NCBI GenBank assembly: GCA_029582265.1
Contig: CM055816.1
Location: forward strand, 3,998,698 to 4,062,697
Length of the DNA: 64,000 nucleotides
Direction: 5' to 3'
DNA from: Zoroaster sp. YZ-2022
Lineage: Eukaryota; Echinodermata; Asteroidea; Forcipulatida; Zoroasteridae
Below, one piece after another: positions 44,226-56,200 of the stretch. Each line of letters begins with the position of its first letter. Positions within the stretch are counted from its first letter, which is position 1. The notes beneath the pieces were generated by a model. The model was given only the letters and a program-made list of their open reading frames with translations. It was not told the origin of the DNA and searched no databases. Made by a program: the position numbers and the translations under genes.

Positions 44226-47200
44226 CTGTCAGAAAATGAAAACAAATCAAAATCCAGTCTTTTTATTTTAGTTACATTCAAGTTTACAATTGTACATTAT
44301 TAAAGGGACAATATCGTCACGATCAGAGCAGACTTTCAACAAGACATGGAATAGTCACATAGTTTTGTGATCTGCTCATTAATCGTGCGTATATCAGACC
44401 ATGGAGGTATGTTTTATACCTCCATGATCAGACATGGGCGGCTATCTGGTGCAAGGGGACATATTATGACAGACGGAAATGGTAGGGTGATTGCAATGTC
44501 CCCTTCCCCATAATAGGCTTATAGGTATACATTCTAGTAACACAAAAACCCCTCAAATTTTGCGACTTAAAAGGGTTCCAAACGAAACTCCCCATCGTCC
44601 ACCACCTCCCCCAAAAAAGAAGAAAACCGGTAATAAAACATTGCCACTAATGCTTAGGAATGCATATGTAACCTGGAAAAATGGTTCACCAGGGTAACAA
44701 CGACAACGGGGATAGCTACAGCGAGAGAGGAACATGGATCTAATGATAGGGTCGCGAATTTTCCTTAAATAAATTGGGACAAGTAAATAATATTTCTTTC
44801 TTAAAAAAACTGAACTGTGAATTTATTATGATTCCTCGAATTAGTAAACAAGTAAAAGAAAAATCACTTTACTCTTGACTCCGTATTATTTAAGTGCGAT
44901 AATAAAAAAAACTAGTTCTGCCGAACCAAAGTAAATCGAGTCAACTTGACCAAAGAGATTTCAGCAAATTGAATTAAAGAAAGAAAAAAAACTTTAAAAT
45001 CACCAATTAAAACCAAATTAAAAAGTACTAGAAAAATCAACTTAAATCGAAAATTCAAACTGAAATTCGAGCTGAAAATGAAATGCAAACTGAAGTTTAA
45101 ACTAAAAAAACAACTTAAAATGCAAACTTAAAAAAAACCAAACTAAAAAAACCCAAAACCAACACAGCGCTAATAGTGAATTACTTTTAAGTACATTCAG
45201 ACATATTAACCTGTAAATACAAAGAAAGATACCAAAAGAAATGATTAAAGATACAGTACATGAATCAAATTATGAAGAAACAAAAATAAAATAACTAAAT
45301 GACTTAAGATGGCTATCTCTTATAAATTTAAATAAGATTACACTTTCAAGAAACTCTATATCCCAAGTGCTAACCCAATGAGTTGCCTGTGTGCATACAA
45401 CCCTATGGAGCTCATTAAATATGCAAATCCTCCTACTTATCTTGAGGACAAAGGAAGCTACAGTATATGCACATGGCATGGTTAGTGGAGCTAATCTTGA
45501 TAAACAACTCACATATGTAGGTCTACTAGCATAAAAAGTATAGAAAACAAATGCAAAATATAAATTGATCCTTAAAAAGATATATGAGTCCAAAGTTCAT
45601 GGCAAACCAAGTTTTCGATGCAGTAGAAGAGTTTCAATTAAGAAGATACTTTATGGAAAATGTTTCACAAAAAAACTCTCTTGGCAAAACTTAACTTCAT
45701 AAATCTTAACAAAACATCAGTGACTAAGTTCTAGGTTTTGAAACTCTATAATGAAAGTACAAAATTACCTTTTAAAATGAGGTTATATTTCCAGTATCTG
45801 AAAGGTTTTAGCCCTAATTCAATAAAGATTAAAACTTAAACGAAAGTCTTAAGATCCCTAAACAAAATAAATACAGTAATCTAAACATCTTGAGGTAATA
45901 CATATTATCTCATGAAGAGTCATTTATACATCTGTATAAAAGAAATAACTAAAGACAATTTTAAAGGAAAAACTCACCAGATTATTGAGCAGCAAAGGGG
46001 AAATAAGGCAGCTAGTGTCCGTAACTTTAAAACCACATGCTTTCTGTCTGCTGCCTAACTGCTCACTGACCACCTCATGGCCAGGTCAGTGCCAGGACAA
46101 TATACATTTACTAAAATTAACCAACTTAAGTCAGGGAACCACGCAGGTGAATGGTCTGGTACACTAAAACAATAAACTATAAAGTAAACCAAATTTAGTC
46201 AGGGGGCCACTTAGGGGAACCACTCTTATAACATAAGGAGATAAGAAAACAATTATATATAAATGACAGGGAAACTTCCCATTTTACTTAGGGGAAAATA
46301 AAATCCACCAGCAAAAATAAGTATAAGTACAGGAGAATTCCACCCCCCTACACAGACTTTGCTTAACTTAGTGTATTTTGAAGGGAAAAGTTGATTGTAG
46401 GTGGGCACCCCTGTCTCATGGTCACCAAGACAAAGTCGCTGTGTGGACATTCCTTTGGCCATATGGTAAAGTAGTTAACTCAATACTCTGGGGGGCTTAT
46501 AAGTGGACACTGGCTAGAGTTTGTTTATAATAGTCTTCTTGGGTTGAGCTAGGATGGACTTAAATTACCTTGTTTTGATTTGATGTTATGTTTTCCTTTA
46601 CATTAGATTAAGTAACAGAGGGGGCCAAAATTGCACTCAGTAGTTCAGTTTGTTTTTGATCATTTTAGTACTGGCTCAGTATTAGACTGGCCCAGTCTCT
46701 GAGTCAAAAAAAAGCTTTCATGATTTTATTTGTTTATATTTACTGCTTACAGTGGGGAGAATTCCACCCCTACACACTCCATACTTAAAGGTGTTGTTGT
46801 CCTCAACAACGCAAAAAATAGATAAGTCAGATATTCTACAGTTCTATTTACATCCAGTCACCGTATCTTGGTGGTGGCCTGATTACTCTCCTGAGACGAT
46901 GTTTACCTGCAGGCATCCTGAAGGCATCGTCAGAACTGGATGATTCATCTGCATCGTCATTGGTACTATAGCAAAAGAGGGACCTGTTCTCGATTGGGAA
47001 TTCATGTGGCTCATCTCTGTAGTCAACTGGTGGTGGAATTACATGTACCTCAGTCTCGGAATCTGAAGAGGACTCAACTGTGGTGTGAGTACCGGTGGCT
47101 GTCTCTTCCGAAGTATCACTGAACTCCCGTGGTGGTGGAATGACGTGTAATTCTTCCTCTGAAGGAGACTCGACAGCTGCTGATTGATGGTCCCTCCCGG

Positions 47201-50200
47201 TGGTGGTTTCTTCCTCCGAGGTTACATCAAAGGGACATTTGGTAAGCATATTACGATGGAGGGTCCTCATTTTCTTCGAGCCAAGTTGCCTCACGATGTA
47301 TACTGGAACGTCTTGGAGCTTCCTAATAATCACGTATGGTGTTTGCTCCCACTTATCCTTAAGCTTACATTTACCTCTGGGTGTCTTGTTGAGTGCCAAC
47401 ACTCGATCACCTGACTCGAGAGCCTTCTCCTTGACTTTCTTGTCATATGTATGTTTCTGCTTATCTCTTGCCTTGTCTGCATTGGCTCTGGCCTCAACGA
47501 ATGCTTCGTGCATCTGCCTTTGTAGGGTCTGGACATATGTCGTAGTCTTGGTATTGGTCGGCCTCGTCTCGTTGTTGGAATATCACATCCACTGGTAGCT
47601 TCGGTTCTCTCAGGAACATCAGAAAGAAGGGCGAGTAGCCTGTTGAATCGTGTTCACTACAGTTATAAGCGTGTGTTAGTGCTTCCACGTGTGATGCCCA
47701 ATTCGTCTTTCTCATCGGATCGAGAGTGCCTAACATCGATAGGAGAGTGCGGTTAAATCGTTCCGTCATACCGTTACCCTGTGGATGATAAGGTGTCGTT
47801 TTACTTTTGACCATTCCCATGACTGTACAGAGTTGACGGATGACTTCAGACTCGAAACACTTCCCCTGGTCTGAATGGAGACGTTCAGGAATACCGTAGT
47901 TGGAAATGTACTTCTCCCATAAGACACGTGCCACCGTTGTAGCCTTCTGGTCTCTTGTTGGGTACGCTTTCGCATAACGAGTGAAATGGTCAGTCACAAC
48001 GAGTAGGTGCTCATAACCTCCAGCTGATTTCTCCAGGCTTAGGAAGTCAATACAAACTAACTGCATGGGACGTGTCGTACGTATGCTGTGTAGACCAGTG
48101 CTCCGTTGACTCTCTGGGTGTTTCCTTAGGGTACACCGCTTACAGGTCTCAACATACTTCTTTACACATGTGTGTGCACCTGGCCAGTAGAAGTGTTTCT
48201 TCACCTGCTGCAGTGTCTTGTGAAAGCCGAGATGGCCCATCTCATCGTGAAGATTGTGTAAAACTAGTGGTCGCATGTTATGAGGAAGGACAGGAAGATC
48301 CCTTACTTTATTGCCGTCTTCCTTACTGTAGACCAGTATCCCTGATTTCACTCGAAGGTGATCCCATGATCGCAGTAGCCTCCGTACATCACCTGCTTCC
48401 CGCCGTGTCTGTCGTTGGCTGAGCTTGCCACGTGGAGAAGATTTGAGGTGGATTACACGGCTGATCGTCTGGTCGGCTTCCTGGGCTTCCTGGAGATTAA
48501 CGCCACCCTGCATACAACTGGTGCCACCGATTTCATGGCGTGTGTGGTGGGACTCTGAAGTCGCCCTGTTGGTGTCGGACACGTCTGATGTACTACTTGA
48601 GCCAGAAGTCTCCAGAGATACTCCCTGCTGCAAAACAGTAGTGGTCTGCACATGGTCCTCCACAGTTTTCGGGACCGTCCGTTCCTCTATCAACTTCTGC
48701 TCTGTTGAGTCGAGTATCCTGGCTACCTCTTCACGCGGGATCCTTGAGAGTGAGTCAGCATTGCCGTTACTTTTGCCTGGGCGATACAATATTTCTAGGT
48801 GGAAAAGCGACAGATCACTGACCCAGCGGTGACTATGGGCATCCAACTTTGCACTCTTCAGGACGTACGTCATTGGATTGTTGTCTGTGATGGCCGTGAC
48901 GTTGTGTCCGTACAAGTAGTCCCGAAATTTTGTTGTGAGGGCCCAGTGGAGTGCTCTGAACTCGAGCTTGTGTGCCGGATACTTGATTTCTGCTGAAGAC
49001 AGAGTTCTACTAGCATATGCAACGACACGTTCCCGTCCATCTTGTTGTTGCATCAGCACTGCCCCTAGTCCATCCAGGGAAGCATCTGTCTGTACTGTAA
49101 ACGGCAATGTGTAATCAGCATAGGCCAAGATGGGCGCAGAAGTCAACTTGGAAATTAGGGTCCTAAATGCTACTTCACAGTTGTCACTCCAGACGAATGG
49201 GGAATCTTTACTACCACGCTTTCCTCCAATCAATGCAAAGAGTGGGTTTGCTATCTTTGCATAGTTAAGGACGAACTTCCTGTAGTAGCCTGTTATTCCA
49301 AGAAACCCTCGGACATCCTTCTTACATTTAGGCACCGGCCAGTTCACTACATCAGCAATCTTCTCAGGGTTTGTGGAGATTCCTTCAGCTGAAACGATGT
49401 GCCCAAGATATTTAACACTCTTCTGCAGGAAATGGCACTTTGAAGGTTTAAGTTTAAGATTATGCTGCCTTAGTCTCTGGAATACCTCTGTCAGACGAGT
49501 GATGTGTTCTTCCAAGGTTGAGCTGTAGATGATGACATCATCTAGATAGAGTAGAACACTTTCGAAATTCATGCCGCTGAACACGGTTGTCATCAAACGC
49601 TGGAAAGTGGCAGGGGCATTAACAAGACCAAATGGCATCCTTGTAAACTCAAACAGTCCCATCGGGGTCGTGAATGCCGTCTTCTGTTGATCTTTCTCTG
49701 CGACTTTTACTTGTAAATATCCTGAAGTGAGGTCCAAACAAGAAAAGTACTTAGCCTTGCCTAGAGCATCTAAGGCTTCTTCAATACGGGGTAGGGGATA
49801 GGCATCACGGACTGTGCGAGCATTCAACTTCCGGTAGTCAACACAAAGTCTGAGGCTGCCATCTTTCTTCCTTACAAGGACTATGGGTGAAGCGAAAGGG
49901 CTGTGACTGGGTTCGATGATTTTGGTCTTCTTGAGGTCTTCAATATGTTCTCGAACTTCCTGAAACTCGGCCGGTGGTATACGTCTGTATGGCATCCGAA
50001 AAGGGGTGGGGTCGCTCAAAGGGATCTCGTGCTCCACTGTTTCAGTCGAGCCTATATCCATTGAATTCTTCGAAAAGACATCAGCGTTCTGCATCAGCAA
50101 GTCCTCAATGGCCTTCTTTTGTGATGGGGAAAGGTCTTCATTCTGGAGGTGGACATCTGCCAGGAAGCCACCTTCAGTCACCGTTTGTTCGGAAGTTATC

Positions 50201-53200
50201 ACCTCGTTAGTATGGTGAGAGGGTGAGGCGTTAACCTCTCGGACGCAAGACAATGTTGCCACGGCTGCATTCCTCCTAACGGTCACCACCTGCTGAGAGA
50301 AGTTGCACAGTCTGATGGGTGTCTTACCATCTCGAACTTCCACTAATATCCGCCCGACAGCTAAGCTTTTGTGGTCATCGCCTTCCACAAGTGCGGCGAT
50401 GGTTCGCCCCCTAGTGGACTTTGGTGCTTTTGCAAAGATAACGACTTCGTTCCCTGGCTGAATTTCAATTTGGCGTCTCCCAGTATATCGCAACTGTCCA
50501 ATTTCTCCATTGGGTCGAGCAATGTCAACACCATCGGCATTAGCACACTGGAAGGCTGAATACCACGTTTGAGACTTTTGTCTGATTTTGGACATCAATC
50601 CTCTCCCATATTTGGTGTGCATGGAGTCTCGTACTGCAAGAATCACATTGGTGCCAATTAGAAGTGGAATAGAATGTCGGAGGTCGGTTACCGGGACTAC
50701 CATGGTGGGAACATCCTTCATCACTTCACCAAGAACATCAATATCAAGGGTGATATACCCCTGATGAGGAATACTTTGGCCTCGCGCACCATTAATGATG
50801 ATGTGTGACTTCTTCAGGGCTTGACGTTTCAACGAAGGGTGCCTGGACACAAACTCATCCGTGATGGTGGTTACTTGCGAACCGGTGTCCAACAACGCCT
50901 TACAGCTCCTCCCTGAAACCGCTACGTTGGTGGTACTCACTGGGCCTACTAGACCTCCTTCTTCAGGCTGGTGACTTGTTTGTACTGCTATTACGCCTGG
51001 TCGACTCGTTACTTGATTAATAGGGCTCTTCTGCCTAGGTACACCCGCCAATTGCCCAACATTAACAGGTAGACCTAGTTTAACGGCATCTGACTGGTTC
51101 TGGCTGGTTCCATCGTTGTTTGCCTGTGCTGGTTCGGACGTGGACATTGTCGGGCAAAGTGACCGATTTCACCGCATGTGTAACAGCATCTCTCTCGTCT
51201 AGGAGTAGGATACGGGATGGGACCAGCTGAATTTTGTTGATTTCTGTCAGGCCATCCAGGGTGATTGACCCTACTCTCCAGATGATGTACGCGTTGGCCC
51301 AACACCTGTTGACCCTGAAGTACCTGGTCGAGGGTAGCCATCTGCCTCCGCATCAACTCAGCCAAATCAGTAAGCTGATCCTTGTCATCCACTTGCCTAC
51401 CTGGAGCACTGGTGGTGATGGCTTGGGCACTGACTTTGGGTGCTGGAGCTGGGGGACGGTCATCCGTCTGTTTCGGGTTGGTGACGGCAGCCTGCTGATT
51501 TATAAAGTACCTCTGCCACCTCACCTCCTTGGTATGTCGAGCTTCTTCACTGATGACCCTGAGTTCCTGGCGAAGGGATTTGAAGGACATCGTCCTCGGT
51601 TGCATAGGGGCCAGCCGCTGTCTCACAAGATCATCATGTAAGCCTTTCATGAATTGTGTCGTTAGAAGAAGATCTCTGTCTTCACCTAGTAACCCTTGTC
51701 TCCCCTGCCGCTTGTTGACCTCCTCCACATGGGGTGTCGTGGCCGAGCGGTCTAGCTTACCGGATTCAAGTTCTGGTGTTAGCAACATAATGTGGGTTCG
51801 AATCACGGCCATGACACTTGTGTCCTTGAGCAAGACACTTAATCATAATTGCTTCTCTCCACCCAGGGGTTAAATGGGTACCTGTGAAGGCAGAGTTGGT
51901 TTGCTCTATATGCGCTAGAAATGGCAGCAATTGAGTTGTATACTCCCCAGGGAGCTGAGATGGTTTCAGGAATGCCTTATGAGCCTTATGAGCAGGGATA
52001 ATAATATAATGCGCCTTGAGCACCACTTAGTTGGTGGATACGTGCGCTATATAAATCCACACATTATTATTATTATTATTATATGTCTCAGTAGGGTCTC
52101 GAGCGCGATGGCGTAATCTTGGCTAGTTTCTTCCGACCGTTGCAATCGGGAGAAGAAAGTGGCTATCGGTGTGGTGGCAGTACTTCCCTCTCCAAACTCC
52201 TCAAGCAACTCCAAGATGGCCGTCTCTGCCGTGACTTTGCCTCCACGGGATTCCAGGTTCAGGATGACATCCCGAGCCCGACCTCTGGTGTGGCGAACGA
52301 CCTCCTGGAACTTGAGGTTTTGTGGCTGTGGGCCCTTGGCTTCCATGAGGTACCTCAGGTCACGTACCCAGTCTTCAACCTTAAGACCGTTTCTATCGGA
52401 TGATGAGCCAGAAAACATTGCAACATCCTTCAGTTTGTGGGAGGTATAGGTCAGCGGTACATGTGGCATTCCCGCTGGTTGGAGAGGTGAGTGCTGGGAC
52501 TTTGGTGATGGCACCCGTTCTAAGGGGTCAAAACCTGCAAACTGGAGGGCACTCATGTGTGGGTCGGTCAACCGTGATGAACCTGCAGGTTGAACATCGA
52601 CTGCTGCCGTCGGGTGTTGGTGAAGGGGGGTCGAAGAAAGACCGTGGACTGCCATATGGTGTGGGGTTAACGGATGGTGTGGGCTGCCGTGGAACGACAG
52701 GTTGGATGGACACGATGGATTTGTTGAATCTGCCATCCTGCACTTCAAAAGCTCTCCGACTAAAAACACTGTGTTGGTTTCTTTTTGTAAAAAAATCGAC
52801 TTTGGAAAAGATTTAAAAAAACTGATCTAGAAAAACATTGTCCCAATAAATTAAGGAAAAATTTGCTAAATTCGAAAAAGAAAATTTATCATACCCGGAT
52901 TCTCCACCAAAAAAATGTAACCTGGAAAAATGGTTCACCAGGGTAACAACGACAACGGGGATAGCTACAGCGAGAGAGGAACATGGATCTAATGATAGGG
53001 TCGCGAATTTTCCTTAAATAAATTGGGACAAGTAAATAATATTTCTTTCTTTAAAAAAACTGAACTGTGAATTTATTATGATTCCTCGAATTAGTAAACA
53101 AGTAAAAGAAAAATCACTTTACTCTTGACTCCGTATTATTTAAGTGCGATAATAAAAAAAACTAGTTCTGCCGAACCAAAGTAAATCGAGTCAACTTGAC

Positions 53201-56200
53201 CAAAGAGATTTCAGCAAATTGAATTAAAGAAAGAAAAAAAACTTTAAAATCACCAATTAAAACCAAATTAAAAAGTACTAGAAAAATCAACTTAAATCGA
53301 AAATTCAAACTGAAATTCGAGCTGAAAATGAAATGCAAACTGAAGTTTAAACTAAAAAAACAACTTAAAATGCAAACTTAAAAAAAACCAAACTAAAAAA
53401 AACCAAAACCAACACAGCGCTAATAGTGAATTACTTTTAAGTACATTCAGACATATTAACCTGTAAATACAAAGAAAGATACCAAAAGAAATGATTAAAG
53501 ATACAGTACATGAATCAAATTATGAAGAAACAAAAATAAAATAACTAAATGACTTAAGATGGCTATCTCTTATAAATTTAAATAAGATTACACTTTCAAG
53601 AAACTCTATATCCCAAGTGCTAACCCAATGAGTTGCCTGTGTGCATACAACCCTATGGAGCTCATTAAATATGCAAATCCTCCTACTTATCTTGAGGACA
53701 AAGGAAGCTACAGTATATGCACATGGCATGGTTAGTGGAGCTAATCTTGATAAACAACTCACATATGTAGGTCTACTAGCATAAAAATTATAGAAAACAA
53801 ATGCAAAATATAAATTGATCCTTAAAAAGATATATGAGTCCAAAGTTCATGGCAAACCAAGTTTTCGATGCAGTAGAAGAGTTTCAATTAAGAAGATACT
53901 TTATGGAAAATGTTTCACAAAAAAACTCTCTTGGCAAAACTTAACTTCATAAATCTTAACAAAACATCAGTGACTAAGTTCTAGGTTTTGAAACTCTATA
54001 ATGAAAGTACAAAATTACCTTTTAAAATGAGGTTATATTTCCAGTATCTGAAAGGTTTTAGCCCTAATTCAATAAAGATTAAAACTTAAACGAAAGTCTT
54101 AAGATCCCTAAACAAAATAAATACAGTAATCTAAACATCTTGAGGTAATACATATTATCTCATGAAGAGTCATTTATACATCTGTATAAAAGAAATAACT
54201 AAAGACAATTTTAAAGGAAAAACTCACCAGATTATTGAGCAGCAAAGGGGAAATAAGGCAGCTAGTGTCCGTAACTTTAAAACCACATGCTTTCTGTCTG
54301 CTGCCTAACTGCTCACTGACCACCTCATGGCCAGGTCAGTGCCAGGACAATATACATTTACTAAAATTAACCAACTTAAGTCAGGGAACCACGCAGGTGA
54401 ATGGTCTGGTACACTAAAACAATAAACTATAAAGTAAACCAAATTTAGTCAGGGGGCCACTTAGGGGAACCACTCTTATAACATAAGGAGATAAGAAAAC
54501 AATTATATATAAATGACAGGGAAACTTCCCATTTTACTTAGGGGAAAATAAAATCCACCAGCAAAAATAAGTATAAGTACAGGAGAATTCCACCCCCCTA
54601 CACAGACTTTCCTTAACTTAGTGTATTTTGAAGGGAAAAGTTGATTGTAGGTGGGCACCCCTGTCTCATGGTCACCAAGACAAAGTCGCTGTGTGGACAT
54701 TCCTTTGGCCATATGGTAAAGTAGTTAACTCAATACTCTGGGGGGCTTATAAGTGGACACTGGCTAGAGTTTGTTTATAATAGTCTTCTTGGGTTGAGCT
54801 AGGATGGACTTAAATTACCTTGTTTTGATTTGATGTTATGTTTTCCTTTACATTAGATTAAGTAACAGAGGGGGCCAAAATTGCACTCAGTAGTTCAGTT
54901 TGTTTTTGATCATTTTAGTACTGGCTCAGTATTAGACTGGCCCAGTCTCTGAGTCAAAAAAAGAAACTTTCATGATTTTATTTGTTTATATTTACTGCTT
55001 ACAGTACGGGAGAATTCCACTCCCCTACACATACGTACCCTTCGCACTCCACCCCTCTCCCTCACCCCTACTCATGGGCGGATCCAGAACATTTTTTAGG
55101 GGGGGGGCTGAGAATCAAAAACAATTATTTTTCAGTACTACAAAAATTACAATGAAATAATCAAAGGGAGAGAAAAACAAAGCACACTGTGGGAATGGGT
55201 GTACGTTCCCCCCCCCCCTCCCTATCTCTCTCTTTTTTTATATTTATTTCTTTTTTTAAAACAATTTTAGGGGGGGCTACAGCCCCCTTCGCCCCCCCCC
55301 CCCCCCCGGATCCGCCAATGCTACTATAGGTACGAACAGCCCGTTAAGTCACTGATAAGTGAGAATGTGGTCTAATATTATAAATTGTTCGACTGAGTGA
55401 AATCAAATTTATTTGACATTCCTTATATTGATCAGTATAGGGCCTTATTTGGTCAGTCAGTGTTTTCAGGTTGGATGAATAGAAGACACATGGCAAACAG
55501 ACAACAGGCAAACAGACACATGGCAAACAGACAACAGGCAAACAGACACATGGCAAACAGACAACAGGCAAACAGACACATGGCAAACAGACAACAGGCA
55601 AACAGACACATGGCAAACAGACAACAGGCAAACAGACACATGGCAAACAGACAACAGGCAAACAGACACATGGCAAACAGACAACAGGCAAACAGACAAC
55701 AGGCAAACAGACAACAGGCAAACAGACAACAGGCAAACAGACAACAGGCAAAAAGACAAAAAGGCAAAAAAGGCAAAAAGACAAAAGGCAACAAAGCAGA
55801 AAAGGTAACAAAGGTAAAAAGGCAAAATAGGCAATAGGCAAAAGGCAAAAAAGGTAAAAAGGCAAAATAGGCAAAAGGCAAAAAAGGTAACAAGGCAAAA
55901 AGTAAAACACAGGAAAGAGTTAGTAAATCTGACAATGGAATTCCCTCCCCATACACTGACCGATCATTAACCGACCAATCAATCGATCCAGTGATCGATT
56001 GATCGGATTAACTGACTGATTGCTTTATTGACCAATTAAATGATTAATTTAATATACTTCTCTATTAGTCTATAGCAGTATCATCAGTGATGTTGAACTC
56101 CTCTAGCAAAAGAGACTTTACTGATAACCTGATTGATTAACTGATTGACCGACCGACCGACCGACCGACCGACCGACCGACTGATGCAAACTTACCTCTT

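Larger units (their letters stand above)
44667..55029 (-). mobile_element. Ty3/gypsy-type LTR retrotransposon, 10.36 kb
   Basis: Full structure on the minus strand: 5' LTR 55029-52916, primer site 52909-52890, gag 52769-51075 (interrupted by a SINE), pol 51147-46848, 3' LTR 46774-44667. Domain order protease, reverse transcriptase, RNase H, integrase is that of Ty3/gypsy; no envelope frame is present. LTRs start TGTA and end TACA and are bordered by CATA at 44663-44666 and 55030-55033. LTRs differ by only a handful of bases by eye, so the insertion is young. It lies in sense orientation in the last PDE9A intron. Gag and pol are both broken, so this copy is unlikely to move by itself. Confidence 0.92.

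Noticed and set aside
45270..45593. A 107-codon frame found twice (also 53520-53843)
   Set aside because: It lies in the LTRs, so the duplication is the LTR pair; composition and lack of homology do not support a protein.
47330..47536. Third-frame ORF at the end of pol
   Set aside because: No integrase features in this frame; the conserved integrase tail is in the frame 47513-46848.
48072..48832. Plus-strand frames opposite pol
   Set aside because: Shadows of the long pol frame on the other strand.
51739..51810. tRNA gene (A and B boxes visible)
   Set aside because: The A-box/B-box region continues into the shared SINE body and ATT tail, and the same unit recurs about ten times in the window, so it is a SINE head and not a tRNA gene.
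55344..55956. Cys/Leu-rich and Gln/Asn-rich frames on both strands
   Set aside because: Arise from the 30-bp and 15-bp tandem repeats; they resemble membrane or prion-like proteins only by composition.
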